A stretch of DNA of 47,466 nucleotides, taken from positions 1 to 47,466 of the forward strand of contig CAMDCN010000028.1 in NCBI GenBank assembly GCA_945890485.1, read 5' to 3'. The notes under the pieces are model-generated. The model saw nothing but the letters and a program-made list of their open reading frames with translations, was not told the DNA's origin and searched no databases. The stretch is from Candidatus Sulfopaludibacter sp. SbA3 (GTDB taxonomy: Bacteria > Acidobacteriota > Terriglobia > Bryobacterales > Bryobacteraceae). This document shows positions 16,294 to 24,259 of this stretch, in pieces. Positions within the stretch are counted from its first letter, which is position 1; each line of letters starts with the position of its first letter. The position numbers were made by a program, and so were the translations under genes.

Positions 16294-18260
16294 GCATGAA
16301 CCTCCAGCAGGTTGGAATCTCGAAGGTCGCCATCTTCCAGGACAGCGAGGCGGTTACAGCGGGAGAGGAGATCGGGGCGTTCGGTAACGCAGATCAGGGT
16401 CCAACTGGCGGAGGGGTCAAACAGGACGCTGCAGATCTCTTCGCGCTCCTGGATGCGGTCGATTTGGTCGAGCGCGTCGTCGAGGATGAGCAGGCGGGGC
16501 TGGTTGGCGATGGCGCGGGCGATCATCAGGCGACTGGCTTGGACGCGGGAGAGGGGGCGGCCGCTGGGATGGAGTTCGGTATTCATCCCGTCGGGCAGGA
16601 GCTGCACTTCGTCCAGCAAACCGACGCGATCGAGCAGTTGCCGGGCTTCGTCGTGGCTGAGGGTTTGGCCCATGCGGAGATTGTCGAGCAACGTACCCGG
16701 GAAGATTTCGATATCCCGGACGAGGGAGACATGATTGCGGAGTTCGGCCAGCGGCAGGTCGCGGATATCGACATCGTTCAGGGTGATCACTCCCGCCTCG
16801 GGCTCACGCAACCCATAGAGCAGGTCAGCCAACGTAGACTTTCCACTGCCGTTGTGTCCCATCAGGCCGAGATGCTGCCCCGGGCCTAGCTGGAAATTGC
16901 TGATCGACAACTTGTTGAACTGCATCCGCCGGAACTGAATCTTCAACGGCCCGTCGCCCGTCAGATGCGCTTCCCCGCCCTCTCTTTCGAGCGGCAGGTC
17001 GATCACATTTCCCAGTTTGTCGAGACCAGCGAGGAGATCGTAGTAGGTTTCGAGGTGCTTCCCGAATTTGGTGAAACCGCTCACCATCAGGGTTACGACC
17101 AGTTCGGCCGCAACGAGCTGGCCCAGCGTCAACTGACGGTCGATGACGAGATAGCCGCCGATGCCCAGGAGGATCGCGCTGGCGATTGCTTGCAAGGTGA
17201 AGGACCCGATGATTTGCCGGAGCAGAATGGTAAAGTGCTTTTCCCGGTACTCCAGATAGTGTTCGAGCAAATGCCGGGAGTGCTCGGCGGCATACATGGA
17301 TCCCGCGGGCGATTTGAAGGCGATGAGGTGGGCGGCGATCTGTTCGAGCCACGCTTCCATGGCAAACTTGGCCTTCGATTCCTTAATCGCGGTGGGGATG
17401 GCGCCGCGGCCCAGGGCGAAGACGATGAAGAGCATGGCCACGATGAGGAGCAGGTCAAAGACAAGCAGGTAGGGGTGGTAAAGCGCGACGAGGACCATGC
17501 CGATGAGCGTCTGCATGGAGATCGTCAAGCCATCGATCAACAGTGACGATGCTGCTTTCTGAACTGTCACCACGTCGAAGAAGCGATTGACCAACTCCGG
17601 ACCGTGATGCTTGTCGAACGCTTTGGCTTCGACGCGCAGGAGGCGGTGGGTGAAGTCCTGCGAGACACGGGCGAAGACGCTTCGCTGGAGAAGTTCAATG
17701 ACATAGAAGCGCAGGGCGTTGAGCGCCGTGGCGAAGCCGAGCGCGAGGAAGACGAAGATGGTGAGAACGACGATGGGTTGGAGTACCGAGCCGAAAGCGA
17801 CGGTATTCACAAGCGACTGCACGGCGATGGGAACGACGAGAGACAGCAGCCCGATGACGATGGAGTAGATGATGGCAACCCAAAGCGTCGTGCGTTCCCC
17901 TGCCAGTAGGGCCCGGAGGCGGAGGTAAGGAGTTTCCTTGAAGCGGAGAGACTCGAGGGGGGCAGCGGGGACCGGAATCAACCAGTCAACCTCTGAGCTG
18001 GCATTGGGAATACCTAGGGCTTCCACCAGGGCAGCCAATGGAATCCACTTCTCCCGGTTCCCGGGAGCGCCAAAACGGACTCTCACCTTGCCGCGGCCGG
18101 ACTCGAAAACGGTTACGGGCTCATGATCGCCGTGGCAATGCGCGATCCACGGGGTGGAAGGGTCCACTTCTCGAAGGACGGCTCGGAGAGCGCGCCGGAC
18201 TGGTTGCATGGATTGTTCAGAAGTGAAGTTGGCCTGCATACGGAGAACAGATGCAAACAT
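16290..18260 (-). CDS. Type I export ABC protein (permease-ATPase fusion) with divergent ATPase motifs
   Basis: 656 residues from 18260; the starts at 18239 and 18209 are equally possible, and 18260 lies inside a candidate operator. An N-terminal domain of about 120 residues is followed by a six-helix exporter domain (WVAIIYSIVIGLLSLVVPIA, ending YYDLLAGLDKLGNVIDLP) and an ATPase with Walker A GHNGSGKST (about 468-476). The rest of the ATPase is unusual: the signature reads LSRVQ instead of LSGGQ, Walker B reads LLILDDALD with Asp in place of the catalytic Glu, and the switch His is Glu (VTERPDL). I recall a subfamily of adaptor-linked exporters with similar changes, so this may be a family trait rather than decay. 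It heads the four-gene operon. Confidence 0.85.
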   Translation of the reverse strand: MFASVLRMQANFTSEQSMQPVRRALRAVLREVDPSTPWIAHCHGDHEPVTVFESGRGKVRVRFGAPGNREKWIPLAALVEALGIPNASSEVDWLIPVPAAPLESLRFKETPYLRLRALLAGERTTLWVAIIYSIVIGLLSLVVPIAVQSLVNTVAFGSVLQPIVVLTIFVFLALGFATALNALRFYVIELLQRSVFARVSQDFTHRLLRVEAKAFDKHHGPELVNRFFDVVTVQKAASSLLIDGLTISMQTLIGMVLVALYHPYLLVFDLLLIVAMLFIVFALGRGAIPTAIKESKAKFAMEAWLEQIAAHLIAFKSPAGSMYAAEHSRHLLEHYLEYREKHFTILLRQIIGSFTLQAIASAILLGIGGYLVIDRQLTLGQLVAAELVVTLMVSGFTKFGKHLETYYDLLAGLDKLGNVIDLPLEREGGEAHLTGDGPLKIQFRRMQFNKLSISNFQLGPGQHLGLMGHNGSGKSTLADLLYGLREPEAGVITLNDVDIRDLPLAELRNHVSLVRDIEIFPGTLLDNLRMGQTLSHDEARQLLDRVGLLDEVQLLPDGMNTELHPSGRPLSRVQASRLMIARAIANQPRLLILDDALDQIDRIQEREEICSVLFDPSASWTLICVTERPDLLSRCNRLAVLEDGDLRDSNLLEVHA

Positions 18261-18274
18261 GCGAATGTCTGCAT
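18251..18274. promoter_or_regulatory. Candidate operator O1 of the export operon
   Basis: Inverted repeat ATGCAAACAT (18251-18260), centre GCGA, ATGTCTGCAT (18265-18274); nine of ten arm positions are complementary. It covers the expected transcription start of the minus-strand promoter at 18281-18308. It shares its ATGCA/TGCAT-like ends with the site at 18336-18357, next to the regulator gene. Confidence 0.5.
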
Positions 18275-18280
18275 ATTTCT

Positions 18281-18308
18281 AGGGTATCAGGAACGAACTA
18301 CGAGTCAA
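18281..18308 (-). promoter_or_regulatory. Candidate sigma-70 promoter of the export operon
   Basis: On the minus strand, TTGACT (18308-18303) and TACCCT (18286-18281) are separated by 16 bases. Transcription would start near 18274, inside the inverted repeat O1, so a bound regulator would block it. Confidence 0.4.
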
Positions 18309-18314
18309 GGGGGA

Positions 18315-18320
18315 TTGACA
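18315..18320 (+). promoter_or_regulatory. Candidate -35 box of the ArsR-like gene
   Basis: A perfect TTGACA on the plus strand. With a 17-base spacer the -10 would be GCATAT at 18338-18343, placing the start of the RNA close to the ATG at 18356, which has no ribosome site; the message may be leaderless. Confidence 0.35.
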
Positions 18321-18335
18321 AAAAGATTCAAATAT

Positions 18336-18357
18336 ATGCATATATGAATATACGCAT
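18336..18357. promoter_or_regulatory. Candidate operator O2 at the ArsR-like gene
   Basis: Inverted repeat ATGCATATAT, centre GA, ATATACGCAT, with nine of ten arm positions complementary. This arm-2-arm geometry is the one known for ArsR/SmtB repressors. It overlaps the promoter and start of the regulator gene, suggesting autoregulation. Confidence 0.5.
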
Positions 18358-18742
18358 GCCGTTTCGTGACATAGCCTCGAAAGAATTGGCCAAACTCTTC
18401 GCCGTGTTTGCACACCCCGACCGCGTGAGAATCATTGAGGAGTTGGGAACCGGGGAGAAAGACGTGAACTCGATCCAGGCCGTGTTGGGAGTGAGCCATT
18501 CGCGGACGTCACAGAATCTGGCGGTACTGCGGACGAATCGGATCGTGATTGAGCGGCGTGACGGGCGGCACGTGTACTATCGGCTGGCGCAGCCGCATCT
18601 GGCGGGCTGGTTGTTGGAAGGATTGCGGTTTATTGAAGGGGAGGTCCAGGCCTCCGGGGCGCGCTTGAGCGCGCTCGAAGAGGCCCGGCAGACGTGGAGC
18701 AATGATCAGGCTCCCGAGTTACTTCTTACCAATCGCGATTAG
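18356..18742 (+). CDS. ArsR-family winged-helix regulator
   Basis: 128 residues from the ATG at 18356; ATG 18344 is an alternative, but it lies within the palindrome. The winged helix is clear: LFAVFAHPDRVRIIEELG, VNSIQAVLGVSHSRTSQNLA, then VLRTNRIVIERRDGRHVYYR for recognition helix and wing. A C-terminal helix (LRFIEGEVQASGARLSALEE) probably makes the dimer. The protein has no cysteine, so it is not a classical thiol-based arsenic or cadmium sensor. It is divergent from the export operon and flanked by two inverted repeats, so it most likely represses that operon and itself. It converges with the PQQ gene on the other strand, overlapping it by 24 bases. Confidence 0.85.
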   Translation: MPFRDIASKELAKLFAVFAHPDRVRIIEELGTGEKDVNSIQAVLGVSHSRTSQNLAVLRTNRIVIERRDGRHVYYRLAQPHLAGWLLEGLRFIEGEVQASGARLSALEEARQTWSNDQAPELLLTNRD

Positions 18743-20122
18743 CTGATTCCGGTTGACGACGTAAATGGAGCCATTGGCCGGTGTCGGAGTCGAGTAGATG
18801 GAGCTGCCCATGTTGGTTTCAAACAGCACCTTCTTGGTCCGGCCGGCCGCGAGAACAACCAGGTCGCCGTCCTCGTCGCCGATGTAAACTTTGCCGTCGA
18901 TGACGATGGGTGATCCCCAGACGGCGGCGAGCAGGTCGTGCACCCAGACCTGTTGGCCGGTCTTGGCGTCGACACAGTGGACGAAGCCGCTGAAGTCTGA
19001 GTAGTAAATCAATCCATCATGAAAGGCGCCCGTCGAGATGGATCGGCGGATCTTGTCGTAATGCCAGAGGAGGCCGGTTTTGGTGATGTCACCGCGTTTG
19101 GTGCCATCCACCGCGTAGAGATGGCCGACGCCTTCGCCATGCTCCGGGTCCTGGCCATTGGCGATGTAGATGATCCCGTTGACAATAATGGGCGTGGAGA
19201 TGACTTCGTTGCGGGTCTTGGGCCATACGGAGTCTTTGGGGTTCATGTCGAACTCCCAGAGCTTTTTGCCCGAGGTGGCGTCGTAGCCGCGGAGCCAACC
19301 GTCTCCCTGGCCGATTACGGCCTGGGTAACGCCGCCGATCTCGCCGACCGCGGCACTGGACCATTGGCCGTGCAGGATGCGATCGCCAACGGAGTTGTCT
19401 TCCCAGACGAGTTTGCCCGTCTTCTTGTTGACGGCGATGATGGCCGGGGCCTTTGGCGAAGGGACGTTGACGTGGCTCTCGTCCTGTCCGTTGGAAGTGG
19501 AGATGATGATGAGATCGCCGACAATAACCGGCGAGGAGTTCGACATGTTGTGCGGACCGTTGCCGAGTTCCTCCATCATGTCGTAGCGCCAGAGGATGTC
19601 GCCGTCCTTGGGCCCGGTGAACTTTTCGTCCTTCACGCCGTCGTTGCCGTTGGCCATTCCCTTGATGTCGGCGGCGATGAGTTCGCTGCGATTGGAGACG
19701 TAGTAGACGATGCCGTTTTCGACCAGCGGAGAGGAGCAGACGCCCTGGTAGGGCCAGTCATTCACGCGGCCGGCGGCCAGCTTTTCGTGGGTGATCTGCC
19801 AGAGGAATTCGCCATCCGTTTCGCGGAATGCCATCAGGACGCCGCGGTCGCCCGGTTGTTTCGGGTCACGCAAGGCCTCGTTGTTGGTCCCGACCAGCAC
19901 GATGCCGTCGGCCACCACCGGATTCCCGTAGCTCTGCGAACCGAGCGAGGCGATCCAGCGAATGTTCTCCTTCTTTGCGTAGTCCCAGGTGTCGGGAACG
20001 CCTTTCATCGGGGAGACCATGTTGCGGTGCGGCGCGCCGCCCCACATAGCCCACTCTTTGTCATCAGCGAACAGAGAAAATGCACCTACGACCGCGAGAA
20101 TAATTAATGTTTTTGTCCGCAT
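18719..20122 (-). CDS. Exported PQQ-type beta-propeller protein
   Basis: 467 residues from the ATG at 20122, two bases after the stop of the gene before it; the longer frame to 20242 would lie inside that gene. A signal peptide (MRTKTLIILAVVGAFSLFA) precedes WAMWGGAPHRN and a series of propeller blades with the usual aromatic/Gly pattern: GNPVVADGIVLVGT, SSPLVENGIVYYVSNR, KKTGKLVWEDNS, DATSGKKLWEFD, STPIIVNGIIYIANGQ, DAKTGQQVWVHD and SPIVIDGKVYIGDEDGD. These are PQQ-binding-like/quinoprotein-alcohol-dehydrogenase-type repeats. The catalytic residues of true PQQ dehydrogenases are not evident, so it may be a binding or scaffold protein outside the inner membrane. Confidence 0.82.
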   Translation of the reverse strand: MRTKTLIILAVVGAFSLFADDKEWAMWGGAPHRNMVSPMKGVPDTWDYAKKENIRWIASLGSQSYGNPVVADGIVLVGTNNEALRDPKQPGDRGVLMAFRETDGEFLWQITHEKLAAGRVNDWPYQGVCSSPLVENGIVYYVSNRSELIAADIKGMANGNDGVKDEKFTGPKDGDILWRYDMMEELGNGPHNMSNSSPVIVGDLIIISTSNGQDESHVNVPSPKAPAIIAVNKKTGKLVWEDNSVGDRILHGQWSSAAVGEIGGVTQAVIGQGDGWLRGYDATSGKKLWEFDMNPKDSVWPKTRNEVISTPIIVNGIIYIANGQDPEHGEGVGHLYAVDGTKRGDITKTGLLWHYDKIRRSISTGAFHDGLIYYSDFSGFVHCVDAKTGQQVWVHDLLAAVWGSPIVIDGKVYIGDEDGDLVVLAAGRTKKVLFETNMGSSIYSTPTPANGSIYVVNRNQLIAIGKK

Positions 20123-20124
20123 AG

Positions 20125-22308
20125 TTAGTTCTTGGTTACCTTGATGTTGTCGAGCGCCACTTCGACGGGCGCATCCGCATAGAGACCCGCGGCGCCGTGG
20201 TGATTCGCCAGAGCTGGAGGATCGACGCGTTCCACGGTCCACTCGGCCGGTTCGGGTTCACCCTTCGGCCACGCTTTGCCCTGCACTTTGACGCTCTTGT
20301 CGGGCAGCGTCTCCACACGGAGTTTCATGCTGTACCATGTGTCCCACTTCCAAGCGAACTTCTTGCTAACGGTCCTCTCGGTTTCGGGTTGCCAGCTTTG
20401 GAGTTCGATCTTTTCGGCGTTTCCGAAGAGGATCAAGTTGTAGCGCTGAGCGACCAGGCCGACGTCACCCATCTGCCGGCGCTTTTGCGTCGAACGAACG
20501 TCGCCTTCGACCGTGTAGTTCGCCATGTTGACCGGGCCAAAGAAGACGCGAGCGCGCTTGGTGGCCGGGTTGTCCGCGAACTTGATCAGCGCGCGGTTGC
20601 CTTCTTCCTGGCGAACCTCAAACTTCGTATTGCAGTTGATCCATTCCATGGGCACTTTGCCGGCGTCGATTTTTTCGAAGTCCCAGGCCCAGTTGAGCGG
20701 CGGGACGACGCGGGCACGGGCGGTACCGGTGACCCCTCCGACGGTTGCTTTGAGAAGACCGGCTTGCGCCACCGCGTCGGCGGCGGCCACGTATTTCCCG
20801 GCTTCGGAGATCATTCCTTTCAAGCCTTCGAGCGCCCAAGCCGCTTTCTCTTCGCGGATGAAATTGCCGCTGGCGTCGAAGCTGCGGACGCGGAAATTGG
20901 CGGTTTCGCCGGGCTTCAAAGTGACTTCGGCGGGGACGACCTGGACGAATGCCACGGCGGCGCCGGCGGGGGCGTTGCGCGGACCGGGCAGGGGGATGCT
21001 GGCGCCGGGCTGCTTTTTGCCGATGGCATAGGTGCCTTTCGTCGTCACCAGGAAGACGCGGCCTTCGCTAACGGCGACCGAGCCGAGGATCTTTTCGCCG
21101 TCGTCATCGCCGGTGGCGCTGGTGGCTTGCGGGAAGGTGACTTCGCTGAGCGTCTCCATGCGGTCGTTGTGCGGCTTGAGGATGAAGAACTTTCCATTTT
21201 CCGTGCCAACGTAGAGCTTGCCGTCAGCGAGGACGGGCGAAGCACGCTGGATGGTGCCGATCTGGTGCTTCCAGATTTGGCGGCCGGTGACGACGTCGAA
21301 GGCGAAGATGTTGGCGGAGTTGTCGATTTGGATGAGGCGGTCGCCGTCGATGATGGGCGAGGAGAAGCCGAGTTGGAGGCCGGGGAAGTAGAACTTGGCC
21401 TGATCCTTCTTGATGGCGCCTTTCATGGTGGCGTCGACCGCGCTGAAGAGGCCCATTTCACTGGTGTCGAGGTTCTCTTCGCTGTGGGTGATGTAGGCGG
21501 TGGTGCCGTTGACGACTACACCGGTGTTGATACCGCGCTTCGAGACTTCGTAGCGCCAGGCGGGAACGCCGGTTTGCGGTTGGATGGCGTGGGCGTTGCC
21601 GTCTCCGCCGCCGGCGATGAGGAGGCGGACTCCCTTGACGTCGACGATGTTGGTGGGAGAGTAGGTGGTGTCGTAGGGACGGCCGCCGGGAGCGCTGATA
21701 TAGACGAGGTCGCCGTTCTTCCGATCGAAGGCAAAAAAACGGTGACCGGCGCGGGAGTATTGGCCCCATCCGGTGGAGACGCCGGAGATGATGACGAGGT
21801 CGCCATCAATGGCGGGCGATACGGTGCGACCGCCGTGGGTGGTGACGAAACCGAACTCCTCGGCTAACGGCCGTTCCCAAACGAGCTTGCCCATCCGGGA
21901 GAAGGCCGCCAGGGTGCCGTGCACACTGAGGACGTAGACGTTGCCAGAGACGGGGTCCACCGACGGCGAGGACCAAGCGGCCCGGTGGGGCGGCACGTCG
22001 CTCGAATACAACTTGATGGGCTGCTGCCAAACGGGCTTGCCGGTATCGGCGTTGAGACAGACCAGCAGTTCCTGCAGGGTCTTGCCCTTTCCCAAGGTCG
22101 TCAACAGATACAAGTGGTCGCCATGGACGACCGGGCCGGAGCGCCCCCCGACCGGCGCCTTCCATGCCAGATTCTGTCCTGCGGGCGTCCACGTTGCTGG
22201 TAGGTTTTTTTCCGGGCTGGTACCGTCGCGAAGCGGCCCCCGCCAATCCAGCCAATCACCGGCGAAGAGGGTCGCCGCCAGGCCCATCCCAAGGAGTACT
22301 CGCTGCAT
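20125..22308 (-). CDS. Exported PQQ-type beta-propeller with C-terminal beta-sandwich
   Basis: 727 residues. A signal peptide (MQRVLLGMGLAATLFAGD) is followed by DWRGPLRDGTSPEKNLPATW, the opening seen in many planctomycete and acidobacterial PQQ-like proteins, then blades such as LNADTGKPVWQQ, AAWSSPSVDPVSGNVYVLS, RASPVLADGKLYVGTENGK and GSVAVSEGRVFLVTTKG up to about residue 430. From about 455 there is an Ig-like stretch (VVPAEVTLKPGETANFRVRS) and from about 540 a lamin-G/DUF1080-like sandwich (NWAWDFEKIDAGKVPMEW ... AAGLYADAPVEVALDNIKV). Substrate and partner are unknown. It forms a two-gene operon with the smaller propeller protein, whose start lies two bases beyond its stop. Confidence 0.82.
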   Translation of the reverse strand: MQRVLLGMGLAATLFAGDWLDWRGPLRDGTSPEKNLPATWTPAGQNLAWKAPVGGRSGPVVHGDHLYLLTTLGKGKTLQELLVCLNADTGKPVWQQPIKLYSSDVPPHRAAWSSPSVDPVSGNVYVLSVHGTLAAFSRMGKLVWERPLAEEFGFVTTHGGRTVSPAIDGDLVIISGVSTGWGQYSRAGHRFFAFDRKNGDLVYISAPGGRPYDTTYSPTNIVDVKGVRLLIAGGGDGNAHAIQPQTGVPAWRYEVSKRGINTGVVVNGTTAYITHSEENLDTSEMGLFSAVDATMKGAIKKDQAKFYFPGLQLGFSSPIIDGDRLIQIDNSANIFAFDVVTGRQIWKHQIGTIQRASPVLADGKLYVGTENGKFFILKPHNDRMETLSEVTFPQATSATGDDDGEKILGSVAVSEGRVFLVTTKGTYAIGKKQPGASIPLPGPRNAPAGAAVAFVQVVPAEVTLKPGETANFRVRSFDASGNFIREEKAAWALEGLKGMISEAGKYVAAADAVAQAGLLKATVGGVTGTARARVVPPLNWAWDFEKIDAGKVPMEWINCNTKFEVRQEEGNRALIKFADNPATKRARVFFGPVNMANYTVEGDVRSTQKRRQMGDVGLVAQRYNLILFGNAEKIELQSWQPETERTVSKKFAWKWDTWYSMKLRVETLPDKSVKVQGKAWPKGEPEPAEWTVERVDPPALANHHGAAGLYADAPVEVALDNIKVTKN

Positions 22309-22327
22309 AGTCGCCTTTATTCTATCG

Positions 22328-22849
22328 CTATCGGATGACTTCCCAAGCGAGATGCTCCAATTCTGGAGCGATCAGCTTGTTCCACGCCAGTTGAACCGCG
22401 TTCGGCGATCCGGGCGTGGAGATTACGAGTTTGCCGCGATAGACACCGGCCGTGGCGCGGGAGAGCATGGCGGCCGGTCCGACCACTTCGTAGCTCAACA
22501 TGCGGAAGATTTCGCCGAAGCCGGGCAGGGTCTTTTCGAGGTGCTTGCTGAGGACATCGTAGGTGGTGTCGCGTGGGGCGATGCCGGTGCCGCCGTTCCA
22601 GAGGAGAATGCGGGCTTCCGAGGCGGCCAGTTCGTCCAAGACAGCGGCAACTTGAACCGGCTCATCCTTGATGAGGCGGTAGGCTACCGTCTCATGGCCG
22701 GCAGCAGCGATCTGTTCGCGCAGCCACTTCGCGTTAATGTCGGTCTCTTCGGTGCGGGTGTCACTCACCGTGATGAGGGCGAGCTTGACGGGGCCCTGGG
22801 CGTGGGCGATTTCGCGATGTTCGTTGGTACTTGCCGATCCGGTGGTCAT
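22328..22849 (-). CDS. moaB: MoaB/MogA-type molybdopterin adenylyltransferase family protein
   Basis: 173 residues from the ATG at 22849; a longer frame exists upstream but it is antisense to the SDR gene. Family motifs are present: [35 protein letters not shown] (the GGTG loop and RDxT), [20 protein letters not shown] and [18 protein letters not shown]. Such proteins bind molybdopterin, and the MogA type adenylates it for metal insertion; bacterial MoaB paralogs may have lost this. I cannot separate MoaB from MogA by eye. It is divergent from the SDR gene with 28 bases between the start codons, which therefore share a tiny promoter region. Confidence 0.8.
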   Translation of the reverse strand: MTTGSASTNEHREIAHAQGPVKLALITVSDTRTEETDINAKWLREQIAAAGHETVAYRLIKDEPVQVAAVLDELAASEARILLWNGGTGIAPRDTTYDVLSKHLEKTLPGFGEIFRMLSYEVVGPAAMLSRATAGVYRGKLVISTPGSPNAVQLAWNKLIAPELEHLAWEVIR

Positions 22850-22877
22850 AGGTTCAGGATAGCTGGGGAGCGTATCG

Positions 22878-23636
22878 ATGGAACTGTTTCGATTGGATGG
22901 GCGGCGGGCGCTGATTACGGGTGGGTCCCGTGGGTTGGGGGCTGAGATCGCGGAAGGACTGGCCGAGGCGGGAGCGAGCGTACGGTTGCTGGCCCGGCGA
23001 GAGCAGTGGTTGACACCAACGATCGAATCGTTTCGCGCTCGGGGATTCGATTGCGAAGGAGCGCTGTGCGATATTGCCGACCCGGCGCAAGTGCAGGCCG
23101 CGGTCGAACGCTTTGGCCCCGTGGATATTCTGGTCAACAACGCCGGAGTCTCGTGGGGCCAACCGGCGGAGGAGATGGCGCTCGACAAGTGGCGTCAGGT
23201 CCTTGACACCAACTTGACGGGAGCGTTCTTGTTTGCCCAGGCCGCGGGACGGCAGATGATTGCACGGCGCAGCGGCGTGATCCTGAATATTGCCTCCATT
23301 GCTGGCATGCGCGGGTCAATGCCGCGGGGAATCCATGCGGCGGCGTACACCGCGAGCAAAGGCGGGTTGATTGCGCTGACGAAGGAGCTGGCGGCGAAAT
23401 GGGCAATGTATGGCATCCGCGTGAACGCCATTGCTCCTGGCTTCTTCCCTTCCCGGATGACGGAGCGAATCTTGCCGGGGATGCAAGAAGACATTCAGCG
23501 GCATGTCCCTCTTGGCCGGGCCGGACACACCGGAGAGCTGAAGGGAGCGGCAATATTTCTTTGCTCGGACGCCGCCAGCTACATCACCGGGCAGACGCTG
23601 GCGGTCGACGGCGGCGCGACGGCCGTGGGACTTTAG
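22878..23636 (+). CDS. Short-chain dehydrogenase/reductase
   Basis: 252 residues, the normal length for classical SDR enzymes. The dinucleotide-binding motif TGGSRGLG is at about 14-21, the structural NNAG motif follows ILV, and the catalytic triad is in IASIAG (Ser) and AAYTASKG (Tyr, Lys). The C-terminal MTERILPGM and [13 protein letters not shown] are typical of gluconate 5-dehydrogenase and 3-oxoacyl reductase relatives. The Arg after the glycine-rich motif (LLARREQW) suggests NADP preference, an inference. The substrate is not determined. Its stop overlaps the end of the acetyltransferase gene on the opposite strand by four bases. Confidence 0.9.
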   Translation: MELFRLDGRRALITGGSRGLGAEIAEGLAEAGASVRLLARREQWLTPTIESFRARGFDCEGALCDIADPAQVQAAVERFGPVDILVNNAGVSWGQPAEEMALDKWRQVLDTNLTGAFLFAQAAGRQMIARRSGVILNIASIAGMRGSMPRGIHAAAYTASKGGLIALTKELAAKWAMYGIRVNAIAPGFFPSRMTERILPGMQEDIQRHVPLGRAGHTGELKGAAIFLCSDAASYITGQTLAVDGGATAVGL

Positions 23637-24136
23637 TCCGTGAGTTGTGGCGCACCCATCGCCAGCCGGTGTAACGCGTCGCCATTCAAATCGAAGTAGA
23701 GACGGCCGGATTCGCGCGTTGCTCCCAGGCGGTCATAGAACTGGATGGCGGGTGAATTCCAGTCGAGTACGCTCCAATGCAAAGCGCCGTAATGATGTTG
23801 CTTGGCGTAACCAGCGGCAAAGGCCATCATGAGCTTCCCCAGGCCCTGGCCCCGGCTGCGGGCCCGAACAAAGACATCCTCGACATAGATTACCGGCGTT
23901 CCGCTGTAGCTCGAAAACCGATGCTGGAGCATAAGATAGGCGACGGGTTCGCCCTCCCAGAAGCCCAGAAAGACCTCGGCAATTGCATCCGCGCCAAACA
24001 CAAAACGCTCGAGCGCCGTGGGGGTAATCGTGACCGCATCGGCCCGACGCTCCGCGGTCGCCATCTCGCGAATCATCTGGAGCACGAGGTCCATATCCGA
24101 AGTGGTGGCCCGCCGTACAGTGAAGAGTTCTGCCAT
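23633..24136 (-). CDS. GNAT-family N-acetyltransferase
   Basis: 167 residues. The acetyl-CoA binding motif is VFVRARSRGQGLGKLMMAFA (RGQGLG loop), preceded by the beta strand YVEDVFV; VLDWNSPAIQFYDRLGATRE is the usual C-terminal motif. The start FTVRRATTSDMDLVLQMIRE fits GNATs of the diamine/spermidine acetyltransferase-like type (EMATAERRAD, AVTITPTALERFVF). The acceptor substrate is unknown. It stands alone, convergent with the SDR gene. Confidence 0.88.
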   Translation of the reverse strand: MAELFTVRRATTSDMDLVLQMIREMATAERRADAVTITPTALERFVFGADAIAEVFLGFWEGEPVAYLMLQHRFSSYSGTPVIYVEDVFVRARSRGQGLGKLMMAFAAGYAKQHHYGALHWSVLDWNSPAIQFYDRLGATRESGRLYFDLNGDALHRLAMGAPQLTD

Positions 24137-24259
24137 AGAGATCCCTCCAGAGTACTATGCTCACGCATTACTTTCGGACATACGACCCTGGTACGGAAAC
24201 CTTAGGAATCCATTGCGAGGAACCCGAAGCGACGGATACTATAATCCAGATCCCCCTCC

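Noticed and set aside
19019-20107. Long plus-strand ORF (362 codons) and another at 20197-21867 opposite the PQQ-type genes
   Set aside because: Both are antisense to clear propeller genes, lack ribosome sites and show the Gly/Asp/Val-rich composition that antisense of GC-rich genes gives.
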